Below, one piece after another: positions 17,949 to 27,471 of a stretch of DNA of 64,000 bases. Position 1 is the first letter of the stretch; each line of letters starts with the position of its first letter. Both the position numbers and the translations under genes were made by a program. Origin of the DNA: Halalkalicoccus subterraneus (lineage in GTDB: Archaea; Halobacteriota; Halobacteria; Halobacteriales; Halalkalicoccaceae); assembly GCF_003697815.1 (NCBI RefSeq), contig NZ_RDQG01000016.1, positions 62,001 through 126,000 of the forward strand, read 5' to 3'. The notes under the pieces are model-generated. The model did not search any database, had not been told where the DNA came from, and saw only the letters and a list, made by a program, of their open reading frames with translations.

Positions 17949-19028
17949 ATGAAACATGGCAACCAGAAGAATGGCGACTTAGACTCCGCGCTTTCACGTC
18001 GGCGCTTCTTAGGTGGAACTGGAGCAGCAGTAGCAAGTGGCTCTATGTCAGGCTGTGTAGATGATCTCGTAGGTGGAGCCACCGGAGATGGTACCTTCTC
18101 AGCAGAAGTGACAGTCACGCATTGGCCGCTCTTGATGTACAACCCACCATATCAGGCTGCTTTGGAAAACGGATATTTTGAGGAGGAGGGTGTCGAAATA
18201 GAGGGTATTGCCGGTAGCGAGGGTGGTGGAACAACTGTTCGAAACGTCGTAACCGGGGGACTTCCATTTGGTGAAGTCGCAACACCAGGAGCAGTAAACG
18301 GGTATTACGCTGGTTCGGATATTACGATCGTCGCCGCGACAGTTAACACACCGGGGACTATCAACTGGGTTGCACCCCAGGGCTCAGAAATAGAGTCGAT
18401 GGCAGATCTTGAAGGTGGTACGATTGGGTATACGAGTGCCGGTTCCGTGACCGAAAATACAGGGGCGCTATCAGTTGCGAGAGCAGATGAACTAGACGTC
18501 GATGACGTCGAGTTCCAAGGAATGGGTGGAGTCAGCGAAGGGCTAACCGGACTTGAAGAAGGAGCGATTGATGTTGCAGCAAACATGGATCCCATTTTTT
18601 CGAGTCAACAGGCAGGTGAAGAACAATGGCAAGTCGTGTTCCGAGCAGCGGATTATATTCCGGAGTTTATGCAGACCGTTATCATCGTAGGACCGGAAAC
18701 AATCGAAAACGATCCTGATGCCATTGAGGGATATATTAGAGCGCGTAATCGAGGAGTCGAATTTGTCCGAGATAATCCTCAGGAAGCGGCCGAGATCTAC
18801 GCATCCTACAATGAGGGATTTGATACAGAAGTCATGGAAATGGCGATTGAGAATGCAGACGTGGATAGTTACTATGCTACTGGTGAATTTTCTGTAGAAG
18901 GTCTTGAACTAATCGAGGAGGGAATGCAGAACATTGGACTGATCGATCATGACGTTGAATGGTCTGAGATTATCGACCAATCATATCTTGAGGATGAAAA
19001 ACATATAGATCTCAGCGAGGCTGAATAG
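17949..19028 (+). CDS. ABC importer substrate-binding lipoprotein (SsuA/NMT1-like)
   Basis: 359 residues. A twin-arginine lipoprotein signal (SRRRFLGGTGAAVASGSMSGC) lies at ~17-37 with the lipobox Cys near 37, so it is exported folded and lipid-anchored outside the cell. The mature part has the NMT1/THI5-type layout: ALENGYFEEEGVEIE, a GGTTVRNVVTGG loop and SMADLEGGTIGYTSAGS. These proteins catch sulfonates, pyrimidine precursors, nitrate-like or aromatic/organic acids. It heads the operon with ATPase and two permeases. Linked to a CoA transferase and aconitase pair, it plausibly delivers the organic acid that they degrade (inference). Confidence 0.9.
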   Translation: MKHGNQKNGDLDSALSRRRFLGGTGAAVASGSMSGCVDDLVGGATGDGTFSAEVTVTHWPLLMYNPPYQAALENGYFEEEGVEIEGIAGSEGGGTTVRNVVTGGLPFGEVATPGAVNGYYAGSDITIVAATVNTPGTINWVAPQGSEIESMADLEGGTIGYTSAGSVTENTGALSVARADELDVDDVEFQGMGGVSEGLTGLEEGAIDVAANMDPIFSSQQAGEEQWQVVFRAADYIPEFMQTVIIVGPETIENDPDAIEGYIRARNRGVEFVRDNPQEAAEIYASYNEGFDTEVMEMAIENADVDSYYATGEFSVEGLELIEEGMQNIGLIDHDVEWSEIIDQSYLEDEKHIDLSEAE

Positions 19029-19066
19029 TTGACTCTAAGAACATCACTCACCAAAACAAATTAAAA

Positions 19067-19936
19067 ATGACAATGTTAACTATCGATAATATCAGTAAGA
19101 CATATGGGTTAGACGATGATCGAAAGAGCACAGTCAAAGCGCTTGAAGATATTGATATGACTATCGAAGAGGGAGAATTTGTTTCTATAATTGGTCCAAC
19201 TGGATGTGGAAAGAGCACATTGTTCGAAATCATAGGCGGTCTCATAAACCCAACAACAGGAGAACTTAGATTAGAAGATAAACCCGTTACTGAACCACAC
19301 CCCCGTATTGGGATGGTGTTTCAAGATCATAGTACCTTTCCTTGGCTGACAGTCATCGAAAATGTTGAATTCGGGGTACGTATGAATGGTATGGACGAAA
19401 CTGAGCGGCGAAGACGGGCACAAGAGATGCTTGATCTCGTCGGGCTTTCAGGCTTCGAAGATACGTACCCGAACGAACTCTCTGGAGGGATGAACCAACG
19501 GGTAGCAATTGCCCGAACACTTGTGATGGATCCAGATGTACTGTTGATGGATGAACCGTTCGGTGCGCTCGACGAACAAACTCGATTGATTCTTGGCGAA
19601 GAACTACTCCGGATTTGGCGGGAAACTGGAAGCACAATACTATTTGTCACACATAATATCAATGAAGCAGTCCAGTTGTCTGATCGAATCGCTGTAATGA
19701 GTGCTCGACCCGGGCGCTTCAAAGCAATTGTTGAAAACGAGATTCCGCGTCCACGTGACGACGATACGATGTCGACTGATGCTTTCAATGATCTTGTTCA
19801 GCAGCTATGGGACGAACTGAAAGAAGAAAGCAGACGGGGTCTTGAACAAAAAGAATATGGAGATGACGGGAGTGAGCGTAGCGAGGATTCAGCATCTAAA
19901 AAAGATCAATCGTCAGAGGTTGATTCGACAATATGA
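19067..19936 (+). CDS. ABC importer ATPase (SsuB/TauB-like)
   Basis: 289 residues. Walker A GPTGCGKST at ~44-52, Q-loop VFQDHSTFPW, signature LSGGMNQRVAIAR at ~138-150, Walker B VLLMDEPFGALDE and H-loop FVTHNINEAV. The FPWLT after the Q-loop and EPFGALDE are typical of nitrate/sulfonate/taurine-type importers. An acidic, Ser-rich C-terminal tail of ~30 residues is common in haloarchaea. Its stop overlaps the start of the first permease (ATGA at 19933-19936). It energises transport on the cytoplasmic side. Confidence 0.95.
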   Translation: MTMLTIDNISKTYGLDDDRKSTVKALEDIDMTIEEGEFVSIIGPTGCGKSTLFEIIGGLINPTTGELRLEDKPVTEPHPRIGMVFQDHSTFPWLTVIENVEFGVRMNGMDETERRRRAQEMLDLVGLSGFEDTYPNELSGGMNQRVAIARTLVMDPDVLLMDEPFGALDEQTRLILGEELLRIWRETGSTILFVTHNINEAVQLSDRIAVMSARPGRFKAIVENEIPRPRDDDTMSTDAFNDLVQQLWDELKEESRRGLEQKEYGDDGSERSEDSASKKDQSSEVDSTI

Positions 19937-20730
19937 GTACGGAATCGCGTCTCACGCTTCCAATATCGACGTTGAGTTGGCGCCAACGAGTGAGTATAGT
20001 ACAAATCCTAGTCATCGGATCAATTCTCGCATTTATTGAGTTTGCACCACAGTATGGCCTAGTTGATCCCACGACGCTAATTCCGCTGAGCGAGATGGTT
20101 AGCGAGCTGCTTGACCTGTTGTTCGCAGGTGTACTGACTCCCCATATTATCCAGACCTTCACCGCAGTGTTTGGTGCTTTCTTGCTTGCTATTCTTACTG
20201 GCCTTCCAATCGGAATCTTACTATGGCGAATTAGTACACTGAAAGAAATTATGGATCCATATTTGCTAATTTACTATGCAATTCCTTTCTTTGCTTTCTA
20301 CCCTCTTTTGATCAGTATTATGGGAATCGGGATTATGCCAATTCTGACCATTGCATGGGGATTTAGTGTTGTTATTATAATCACTAATACTGCATCCGGA
20401 CTTGATGAAATTCCAGAAGTATATGTTAAGGCAGGTAAAGATATGAACCTTAATTCGCGGCAGTTACTCCAACACGTCTACTTTCCTGCAGCAGTTCCAT
20501 ATGTTTTCACAGGACTAAAACTAGGATTCATCTACGCCTTGATTGGGACGATTGCAAGCGAATTTATCCTTGCCGAGAATGGATTAGGTTGGTTAATTTC
20601 ATACAATTACAACAATTTTGACGTTCAAGGAATGTTCGCAGCAATGTTGTTAGTTATTTTACTAGCTTTATTCGTTAATGCAGTGTTAGCATCTATTGAG
20701 AATCGTCTCTACAGGAGGGTTCAAACATGA
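19933..20730 (+). CDS. ABC importer permease 1 (SsuC-like)
   Basis: 265 residues with about six hydrophobic segments. The EAA-type cytoplasmic loop that docks the ATPase is recognisable around VKAGKDMNLNSRQLLQHVYF with the downstream P-x-VFTGLKLG. Start and stop overlap both neighbours (ATGA), giving a tightly coupled ATPase-permease-permease unit. The two permeases probably form a heterodimeric channel. Confidence 0.93.
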   Translation: MSTESRLTLPISTLSWRQRVSIVQILVIGSILAFIEFAPQYGLVDPTTLIPLSEMVSELLDLLFAGVLTPHIIQTFTAVFGAFLLAILTGLPIGILLWRISTLKEIMDPYLLIYYAIPFFAFYPLLISIMGIGIMPILTIAWGFSVVIIITNTASGLDEIPEVYVKAGKDMNLNSRQLLQHVYFPAAVPYVFTGLKLGFIYALIGTIASEFILAENGLGWLISYNYNNFDVQGMFAAMLLVILLALFVNAVLASIENRLYRRVQT

Positions 20731-21521
20731 GCATTAGTACTTCCCAGTACATCGATCGAGAAGACGTCATATTCGCCGGTCAACTTGCTGTACCCGTTGT
20801 GATTCTTCTACTATGGCAGTTGCTATCAATGGTGACCGGACAGTTTGCCTTGGCTAGTCCAGCAGAGTCGTTCAATGCAATGGTTGAGGGGTTCCAGACA
20901 GGCTGGATGACTGAAGGACTCCAGATTACGCTTATCGAGGTTATTATTGCGTATATACTAGCTGTGATTGTTGGTGTTTGGGCCGGAGTGTTCCTTGGTG
21001 TAAACGACTTTATGAAGGATGTATTTGAACCGATCGTTTTAGGTGTTTACGCAATCCCGAAGGTTACTCTGTATCCACTCTTTCTGTTCATTTTTGCCCT
21101 AGGGATGGATGCTATTATCGCATTCGGGTGGTTCCACGGAGTATTCCCGATTGCTATTCTCACTATGCGCTCAATGGATGTTATTAAAGAAGAACACACC
21201 AAAGTGGGAAAATCGTTGCGTCTCTCTCGATGGCAGCAATTTCGCCATATTACTGTCCCTTCAATCCTACCTGGACTCATCATTGGACTTAGACTTGGAT
21301 TTAACCTCACATTCCTAGGGGTAGTTTTAGGTGAAATGTTTGCTGCTCGTGCTGGTCTAGGTCATTCTTTAGTAGAGTTTATAGGTGGTGTCCAAATTGA
21401 TCGAATCTTAGCAATTATCATTGTTCTCGTAGCTATTGCAACAGTGGTGAATCTATTCTTTTTCGCATTAGAAAGTCGAATTGGGGCGCGTGGTCGAGAA
21501 GGTGCCGAAGTTCGAATGTGA
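20727..21521 (+). CDS. ABC importer permease 2 (SsuC-like)
   Basis: 264 residues, about six transmembrane helices. The EAA loop KVGKSLRLSRWQQFRHITVP is followed by GLIIGLRLGFN, matching the SsuC/TauC fold. It is related to but clearly distinct from permease 1, so a heterodimer is expected. It is the last gene of the importer operon; the dispersed repeat copy R2 begins about 90 bp after its stop, which marks the right edge of the AT-rich module. Confidence 0.93.
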   Translation: MSISTSQYIDREDVIFAGQLAVPVVILLLWQLLSMVTGQFALASPAESFNAMVEGFQTGWMTEGLQITLIEVIIAYILAVIVGVWAGVFLGVNDFMKDVFEPIVLGVYAIPKVTLYPLFLFIFALGMDAIIAFGWFHGVFPIAILTMRSMDVIKEEHTKVGKSLRLSRWQQFRHITVPSILPGLIIGLRLGFNLTFLGVVLGEMFAARAGLGHSLVEFIGGVQIDRILAIIIVLVAIATVVNLFFFALESRIGARGREGAEVRM

Positions 21522-21610
21522 TCTATTTCTATTCCACTATATCTTGGTAGAACGAGTGTAAATACATTCAATAATGACAATATTTGACACTATCATCTGA
21601 GGAGCAGCCA

Positions 21611-22258
21611 ATCGTACTGTAATGTGATATGCGTCCGGAGGTAGAACCAGCAAAATCGTATCTACTCCCTCCACCACTACTACACCAGGGTAGGCTGTTC
21701 GTAGTTGTCACTAGGAGGGCGTGCCCGGGGTGGTTGTCGCGAGCTATGTTCTTTCCTCTCGTCCCGTTGTTAGGACATCACGCTCTCTGCAGGGGTTTGC
21801 TCGATATCCCCATCACAACGATCATGATATCGGTCGGCTGCTTCCTCGTCAACCACGACGAGCTTCTTCCCGCGCCGTTTCGTTTGCTCGACGTCGTCTT
21901 TTCCGAGCTTCTCAAGGAAATCCATGATATGGGCCACAGTTTGTATATGGGGCTTCGAACCTTCGACGGCCGTGATGACCTTCGTAATCGTCCGACTGTT
22001 CAACACGAGCCCAGCAGGCGCTTTCTCGGCGTAGTCACGCACGTCGCGAGCGATGAAGCGAGCACGTTTCTGATTTGTCGTGAGCTCGCGATTGGCGACG
22101 TGTTCGGGGAGCGCACAAATCCGTTTTAAGCGCGTTGCGGGACTCGTCGCTTGGCGAGTCTGTGTCTGGGTGCCATGATCGCCAGGGTCCTCATCGGGAT
22201 CGGTCTTTTCGTCGCCATCGGTCACACTAATGGAGGAATGAACGGAGTGCGTTCCCAT
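21611..22258 (+). repeat. Dispersed repeat copy R2
   Basis: It matches R1 and R3 in the same orientation: a degenerate TCACA-type palindrome, TGATATGCG, GTAGAACCAG, CTACTACACCAGGGTA, CTAGGAGGGCGTGCC, then the 3' part of the coiled-coil gene family on the minus strand. It lacks the CTTGTGCAAC palindrome at its left end. It lies exactly between the AT-rich module and the GC-rich Opp/Hyu module. Confidence 0.8.
21770..22258 (-). CDS. Coiled-coil family paralog 2, N-terminally truncated
   Basis: 162 residues from ATG 22258, with a frame-closing stop just upstream. Residues ~45-145 (ICALPEHVANRELTTNQ, then RFIARDVRDYAEKAPAGLVL, then KKLVVVDEEAADRY) match the decayed copy at 39.99-40.7 kb almost residue for residue. 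They match the 41233-41895 protein more distantly. The N-terminal coiled coil present in the other paralogs is missing and is replaced by an Asp/Thr-rich segment. It may be a functional C-terminal-domain protein or a remnant. The gene travels inside repeat R2. Confidence 0.55.
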   Translation of the reverse strand: MGTHSVHSSISVTDGDEKTDPDEDPGDHGTQTQTRQATSPATRLKRICALPEHVANRELTTNQKRARFIARDVRDYAEKAPAGLVLNSRTITKVITAVEGSKPHIQTVAHIMDFLEKLGKDDVEQTKRRGKKLVVVDEEAADRYHDRCDGDIEQTPAESVMS

Positions 22259-22551
22259 GTATACAGCCGTTCGCTGTCAGGGCTCAGTAGTACCGGCTAC
22301 ATGTCATCTCGGGGTACTCCTAGGACTAACCACGTGGTAGCCATCCAAAATATAGTAAAGTCCTGTTTCTGCTCACGCAAATATACTGCCTGCTTCTCCA
22401 ACCCATCATACCAGAATAGTCCGTCCGCTATCCAGTGGCTCAAGTCACCGATACCGAAAGGTAACGCCGGAAATTTGCAAAAGCCGACGCGAGGTAGCAA
22501 CGCCATACTCAGGGGGACTTAAGTTAGCGAGAATTATAATAGCTACCGTAT
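22259..22551. promoter_or_regulatory. Upstream region of the Lrp gene
   Basis: 293 bp. A weak minus-strand frame (22297-22506) is not convincing. TTAAGTTA at about 22519-22526 lies ~29 bp before ATG 22552, the distance of a haloarchaeal TATA box for a leaderless transcript. Confidence 0.4.
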
Positions 22552-23091
22552 ATGCCGGATCATTTGACCGAAGAGAGTAGCGAGAAGGGAGCGCTCGATG
22601 ACGCTCACATCGGAGATTTAGTTTCGAACCATCTCGATGAAACCGATTACAAGATCTACCGCATTCTGAACGAAGACGGCCGCATCTCCGATACGGAACT
22701 CGGCGAGCGGGTCAATCTCTCGCGAACGGCCGTTCGCCGTCGGCGAAAGAAATTGCAAGAAGAGAACATGATTAAGATTATCGGCGTGCTGGTCCTTCAG
22801 GAAGCCGAACTTAGTTACGCGGACGTCCGGGTGACAGTTAGTTCCGACGCAACGAGAGACGCAGTTGACGAGTTCATCAGCTTTCTCATCGAGCAGGAAC
22901 TCGTATACGAGGTGGACGAATACCTAGGTCAGTCGGATATTCTCGTTCGCGTCTGGCATGGGTCCTTACAGGAGGTCAAGACGTACGTAACCCACCTCAT
23001 GCAACATGATATCGTCAAGGACTTCGAGGTAACGCCAGTGACCAAGACACACAAAGCCTGGCACAGCGAAATCAAAGACAATAGGGACTGA
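22552..23091 (+). CDS. Lrp/AsnC-family transcriptional regulator
   Basis: 179 residues. The N-terminal helix-turn-helix spans ~30-78 (LNEDGRISDTELGERVNLS, then RTAVRRRRKKLQEE), followed by a RAM-like alpha/beta ligand domain to ~160. Lrp-type proteins in archaea sense amino acids or related metabolites and regulate nearby transport or catabolic genes. It converges with the minus-strand importer operon and is the only regulator in the Opp/Hyu module, so it is the likely sensor of its amino-acid product (inference). Confidence 0.9.
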   Translation: MPDHLTEESSEKGALDDAHIGDLVSNHLDETDYKIYRILNEDGRISDTELGERVNLSRTAVRRRRKKLQEENMIKIIGVLVLQEAELSYADVRVTVSSDATRDAVDEFISFLIEQELVYEVDEYLGQSDILVRVWHGSLQEVKTYVTHLMQHDIVKDFEVTPVTKTHKAWHSEIKDNRD

Positions 23092-23263
23092 CAACCGAGT
23101 CGGGTCGCTCTCTACCGGTCCTTCTGTCGTCTTACAGAGGGTAATCGATGTTAGTAGACAGTTATCTCACCTTGAGCAATAGAGCATCAGAGCACGAGGT
23201 CACTAAATTGGTCGAACCGTCTGTACTAGTCGAGCTGATCGATAGGGATGAACTAGCCGATAG

Positions 23264-24307
23264 TCAGATCTCCAACTTGTCTTCGTCGTGAAGGAGACAG
23301 CGGCTGACGTGATCAGTGCCGACGTCAACTAACTTGGGTTCGACTTGAGAACACTCATCAACGGCTCGATGACATCTCGGGTGAAACGGACAACCGGAGG
23401 GCGGATCAGACGGATCGGGCGTCTCGCCACGGATCGAAATCCTCTCCGGCTTGAACGCTGCTTCCGACTCCTCGACGATCGGAATCGCCGATAGTAACTG
23501 TTCAGTGTACGGGTTTTGCGGGGCATCAAACAGCGTCTCCGCAGGTGCTTTCTCCATGAGTTTTCCTAGATACATTACGCCGATGCGGTCGGCAATGTTC
23601 TTCGTGAGACTCAGATCGTGTGTGATCATGAGATACGAGAGGTTGCGTTCTTCCTGTAATTCCTCAAGAAGCGCGATTACCTTGGCTTGGACGCTCACGT
23701 CCAGCGCGCTCGTCGGTTCGTCGAGAACGAGCAAGGATGGGTTAAGGGTCAGGGCACGAGCGATCGCAACTCGCTGTTTCTGGCCGCCGGAAAGCTCGTT
23801 CGGGTACCGATACAGAAAGTCCTCCGGCAAGTCGACGCGTCCGAGCAGTTCCGCGACGCGTTCTCGTCGCTCGGCTTTCGTACCAATATTGTGGACAATC
23901 AGCGGCTCGGCGACGATGTCTTTGATCCGCTTTCGCGGATTTAGCGACGACGTCGGATCCTGATAGACAACCTGAATTTCGCGTCGAACTGGCTTGAGAT
24001 TCCTCTCGGACAGGTCCGAAATGTCTCGTCCGTCGAATGTGATCGATCCCCCGGTCGGCGCGTGGAGCCGAGCAATCGTCTTGCCAAGGGTCGTCTTGCC
24101 ACAGCCAGACTCGCCGACGATGGCAAACGTTTCCCCGCGTTTGACATCAAAGGAGACGCCGTCAACGGCTTTCACCTCGCCGACCTGTTTCTTGAGCAGC
24201 CCACCCGTAATTGGATAGTACTTCTCGAGGTCCCGAACCGTGAGAAGCGATTCGTCGGTGCCGTCGATGCTATCAGTTTCGTCAGTCCTGGAATGACCAC
24301 TACTCAT
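23264..24307 (-). CDS. oppF: Oligopeptide/dipeptide ABC importer ATPase OppF-type
   Basis: 347 residues from ATG 24307 (overlaps the stop of oppD by 8 nt). Walker [10 protein letters not shown], signature [15 protein letters not shown], Walker [17 protein letters not shown] and the H-loop MITHDLSL are all present. The C-terminal oligopeptide-transporter domain has the GCPFHPRC cysteine cluster that binds 4Fe-4S in relatives. The [12 protein letters not shown] motif is diagnostic of Opp/Dpp ATPases. It is the last gene of the A-B-C-D-F operon, paired with OppD to drive uptake. Confidence 0.95.
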   Translation of the reverse strand: MSSGHSRTDETDSIDGTDESLLTVRDLEKYYPITGGLLKKQVGEVKAVDGVSFDVKRGETFAIVGESGCGKTTLGKTIARLHAPTGGSITFDGRDISDLSERNLKPVRREIQVVYQDPTSSLNPRKRIKDIVAEPLIVHNIGTKAERRERVAELLGRVDLPEDFLYRYPNELSGGQKQRVAIARALTLNPSLLVLDEPTSALDVSVQAKVIALLEELQEERNLSYLMITHDLSLTKNIADRIGVMYLGKLMEKAPAETLFDAPQNPYTEQLLSAIPIVEESEAAFKPERISIRGETPDPSDPPSGCPFHPRCHRAVDECSQVEPKLVDVGTDHVSRCLLHDEDKLEI

Positions 24308-25508
24308 CGGTATCCTCCGTGGCACGAGACGCCTGTGCGTCGATCGGAGCCGTTGTCCCAGCACCTCCACTCTCCACGCTCAACTGGTTCTGGGGTGGGT
24401 CCGAGGTCGGCCGATGCTCAAATGCCACCTCGCCGTTGTACTCGATCTCCTCATTTGCAATTTCGATCGCTTCCTCTCGAGACAGACCATCTTCGTAGAG
24501 GTGACAGGCGACTTCCTGTCCCGACGACAGTTCGTATCGTGGCGGCCGTTCGACGTCGCACGTACCGGCCATGGCAGCCGGACAGCGCGGGTGGAACCGA
24601 CAGCCCGACGGCGGATCAGTGTAGTCGGGGAGAACCCCCTCGATCCCGTCACGATTGAACTCAGTGAGCTTCGGTACGCTGTCGACGAGACCCTGGCTGT
24701 AGGGGTGTAACGGCTCGTCAAGGATCTCGTCTCGAGTGCCAACCTCGGCGATCTCGCCGGCGTACATGACGTAGATTCGGTCGGCGATCCGGCGGGCGAC
24801 GCCAAGGTTGTGTGTGATGTACAGCATCGAAAGATTCTCTCGTTCGATTTGTTCGGTCAACAGACCGAGGATTTGATCCTGGACCGTGACGTCGAGCGCT
24901 GTCGTTGGTTCGTCCGCAATGAGAAATTCAGGTTCACTGAGCATCGCCATCGCGATCAGGATTCGCTGGCGCATCCCGCCGGAGAGCTCGATCGGATACC
25001 GACCGAGAGCGCTTTCCGGATCCGGAATCTGGAGTTGGTCAAGCAATTCAACGCTTCGATCATGCATCGCCGCTTTGTCTGTGTCGCGTCGACCCAGCAC
25101 ATTGCGAACGATCTCGAGCCAGCCGACGTTCGTTTTACCCTGATAGGTCAGGACGTCGCGCATCATCTCGCCAACGGTAAACACCGGCGAAAGACTCGTC
25201 ATCGGGTCCTGAAAGATCATTCCCATCGACTCGCTTTTGACCCGTTCGTGAGCCGTCTGATCGCCAAGGAGCTCCTCACCCTTGTAGTATAGTTCGCCGT
25301 CGATAATCTCGCCAGGTGGTTGAGGGAGCATCCCCATGATCGTTTCCGCCGTGACGCTTTTTCCACAGCCGGATTCGCCAACGATGGCGACGGTTTCGCC
25401 CTCATTGACGGTGATATCGATGTCGTTAATGACACGAGCGCGGCCGTCAAACGTATTGAAATGAACTTCGAGATCGCGAAGTTCGAGGATTGGATCAGTC
25501 ATACTCAT
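24300..25508 (-). CDS. oppD: Oligopeptide/dipeptide ABC importer ATPase OppD-type
   Basis: 402 residues. Walker A GESGCGKSV, signature LSGGMRQRILIAMAM, Walker B FLIADEPTTALDVTVQ and H-loop YITHNLGV, with the C-terminal Opp domain and Cys cluster (GCRFHPRCPAAMAGTC). An extra ~60-residue Glu/Thr-rich C-terminal tail is common in haloarchaea. It begins one base after oppC ends, so the genes are contiguous in one transcript. Confidence 0.95.
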   Translation of the reverse strand: MSMTDPILELRDLEVHFNTFDGRARVINDIDITVNEGETVAIVGESGCGKSVTAETIMGMLPQPPGEIIDGELYYKGEELLGDQTAHERVKSESMGMIFQDPMTSLSPVFTVGEMMRDVLTYQGKTNVGWLEIVRNVLGRRDTDKAAMHDRSVELLDQLQIPDPESALGRYPIELSGGMRQRILIAMAMLSEPEFLIADEPTTALDVTVQDQILGLLTEQIERENLSMLYITHNLGVARRIADRIYVMYAGEIAEVGTRDEILDEPLHPYSQGLVDSVPKLTEFNRDGIEGVLPDYTDPPSGCRFHPRCPAAMAGTCDVERPPRYELSSGQEVACHLYEDGLSREEAIEIANEEIEYNGEVAFEHRPTSDPPQNQLSVESGGAGTTAPIDAQASRATEDTDE

Positions 25509-25509
25509 T

Positions 25510-26421
25510 TTAGTCTACCTCCACGTCGAGGACGTCACGAAGCCCGTCACCGAGCAAATTAAACCCGAGAACGGCGATGAAGATCGCTACGCCGGGGAAT
25601 GTCGAGTACCACCACTGGGCGGGGAGATAGGCGCGTCCTTCGGCGATCATCGTCCCCCACTCAGGCGTGGGCGGTTGGGCACCGAGACCGAGGAAGCCGA
25701 GGCTGGCTCCAATCAGGATGGCATAGCCCATGTCGAGGCTGAATTTGACCGTGATCGGTGCCAATACGTTGGGGAGAATTTCCCGGAACATAATTCGGAG
25801 TCGGCTTGCGCCGATGCCGCGGCTGGCTTCGACGAACTGCTCTTCGCGAACCGAGATCACCTCGCCATAGACCAGTCTGGCGTACCACGGCCACCAGACA
25901 ACGGCGATGGCGATCATCGCGTTTCGAAGGCTCGGCTGGAGCGGTACCGCCACCGCGAGTGCGAGCACGAGCGGCGGAACTGACAAGAAGATATCGGTGA
26001 TTCGCATAAGCACCTGCCCGGTGAACCCACCGACGTATCCGGCGACGAGCCCAACCGGAACGCCGATACCGATCGCGAACGTGAGGACGAACAGTCCGAG
26101 CGCGAGTGAGTACCGTGTCCCAAATATAACTCGTGAGAGAATGTCTCTTCCGGACTGATCCGTCCCAAACGGATGCGCAAGACTCGGTTCAGCGAATCGG
26201 TTTGCGAAGTCGACCGCAGGTTCACCCATGTAACCGGCATCCTGTGGGTGTCGGGCGATGTACGGCGCGAAGATCGCAACAAAAACGAGTCCAACAATGA
26301 TTCCAAGCCCCACCAGTGACAGCGGGTTCTGCCGGAACCGATATGCGATCCGGCGGGTGCTCTCCTTGCGATTCTCCATTGCCTCAGAGTTGTACCAGCT
26401 CTCGAGCTTGCTCGTACTCAT
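25510..26421 (-). CDS. oppC: Oligopeptide/dipeptide ABC importer permease OppC-type
   Basis: 303 residues. An N-terminal helix (~33-53), a long external loop containing AHPFGTDQSGRDILSRVI (the DppC/OppC hallmark) and five further helices are visible. The EAA loop reads VEASRGIGASRLRIMFREILP. Its start overlaps the end of oppB (26418-26421). It forms the channel with OppB. Confidence 0.95.
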   Translation of the reverse strand: MSTSKLESWYNSEAMENRKESTRRIAYRFRQNPLSLVGLGIIVGLVFVAIFAPYIARHPQDAGYMGEPAVDFANRFAEPSLAHPFGTDQSGRDILSRVIFGTRYSLALGLFVLTFAIGIGVPVGLVAGYVGGFTGQVLMRITDIFLSVPPLVLALAVAVPLQPSLRNAMIAIAVVWWPWYARLVYGEVISVREEQFVEASRGIGASRLRIMFREILPNVLAPITVKFSLDMGYAILIGASLGFLGLGAQPPTPEWGTMIAEGRAYLPAQWWYSTFPGVAIFIAVLGFNLLGDGLRDVLDVEVD

Positions 26422-27437
26422 TCGCTGTCACCTCCGTACCTGACCCGCGGATCGAAGTAGCCATAGAGAATATCGACTATCAGGTTCGCAAGAATGAATA
26501 CGACGCCTACAACCAGCGTTACGCCGACGATCGCGTTGATATCGTTTGCTAAAATGGCGTTGACGCCGTAGCGGGCCATTCCCGGCCAAGCGAAGACGAT
26601 TTCAATGAGAAACGCCGACCCAATGAGAAAGCCATAGTCGAGTGCGATGATCGTCAACGTCGCCGCGAACGACGATTTCAGGACGTATTTGTAGGCGATG
26701 AGTTTTCCGGGAATGCCCGAAGAATGCAACGCGTGGACGTAGTCCTTGTTCAACTCTTCAATAAAACTTGAGCGGGTCATCCTAGCAATGTCGGCCATCG
26801 GTGCGAGCGCGAGCGTAAACGCAGGCAGTGCGAGGTGGACAATTGCGCTCCGGAACGCGCGGAAGTCCATCGCGATCAGGCTATCGACGAGCATCATCCC
26901 GGTCAACCGAGGTGGTGCTTCTACGCCGATTCGTCCGGTCGCCGGGAGCAGCCCCAGATGGAATGCGAAGACGAGCTGGAGCAAGATCGCCGCCCAGAAG
27001 GCGGGCATCGAAACACCAAAGAACGCGAACAGTCGACTGGCGTTGTCCTCGACCTCATCTTTGTTTCTGCCGGCGATAATACCGAGCGGAACCCCGATAG
27101 CGATGGCGATGAGCATCCCAACCGTAATCAGCTCGAACGTCGCCGGGAAGAAGTAGATGAGATCTGCCGCGGTATTTCGGTTTGTGGTAAGCGAAATACC
27201 CATATCTCCCTGCAGCAACCCGGCCATGTAATCGAAATACTGAATGACAACCGGATCGTCGAGTCCCATCTCATCCCGGAGCGACTGAACGGCGTCGCCC
27301 GAGGCTCGTGGGCCGAGCGCGAGCCGCGCCGGATCGCCTGGGAGCACACGCGCCAGCGTGAAGATGAGGATTGAGAGTCCAATGAAAACGGGAATGCCGG
27401 CAAGTGTCCGTCGTATTACGTAGCTTTTGAATCCCAT
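26418..27437 (-). CDS. oppB: Oligopeptide/dipeptide ABC importer permease OppB-type
   Basis: 339 residues from ATG 27437, where the family start YVIRRTLAGIPVFIGLSIL begins; the longer frame to 27653 would overlap the binding-protein gene with no membrane character. Visible are GDPARLALGPRAS after helix 1, about six helices and the EAA-type segment IEELNKDYVHALHSSGIP. It pairs with OppC. Confidence 0.95.
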   Translation of the reverse strand: MGFKSYVIRRTLAGIPVFIGLSILIFTLARVLPGDPARLALGPRASGDAVQSLRDEMGLDDPVVIQYFDYMAGLLQGDMGISLTTNRNTAADLIYFFPATFELITVGMLIAIAIGVPLGIIAGRNKDEVEDNASRLFAFFGVSMPAFWAAILLQLVFAFHLGLLPATGRIGVEAPPRLTGMMLVDSLIAMDFRAFRSAIVHLALPAFTLALAPMADIARMTRSSFIEELNKDYVHALHSSGIPGKLIAYKYVLKSSFAATLTIIALDYGFLIGSAFLIEIVFAWPGMARYGVNAILANDINAIVGVTLVVGVVFILANLIVDILYGYFDPRVRYGGDSE

Positions 27438-27471
27438 ATAGTGTTGAAGTAATATCGCGTGAAATGTTCGA

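Noticed and set aside
22297-22506. 69-codon Trp-rich frame upstream of the Lrp gene
   Set aside because: No homology that I can see and no start context; treated as intergenic.
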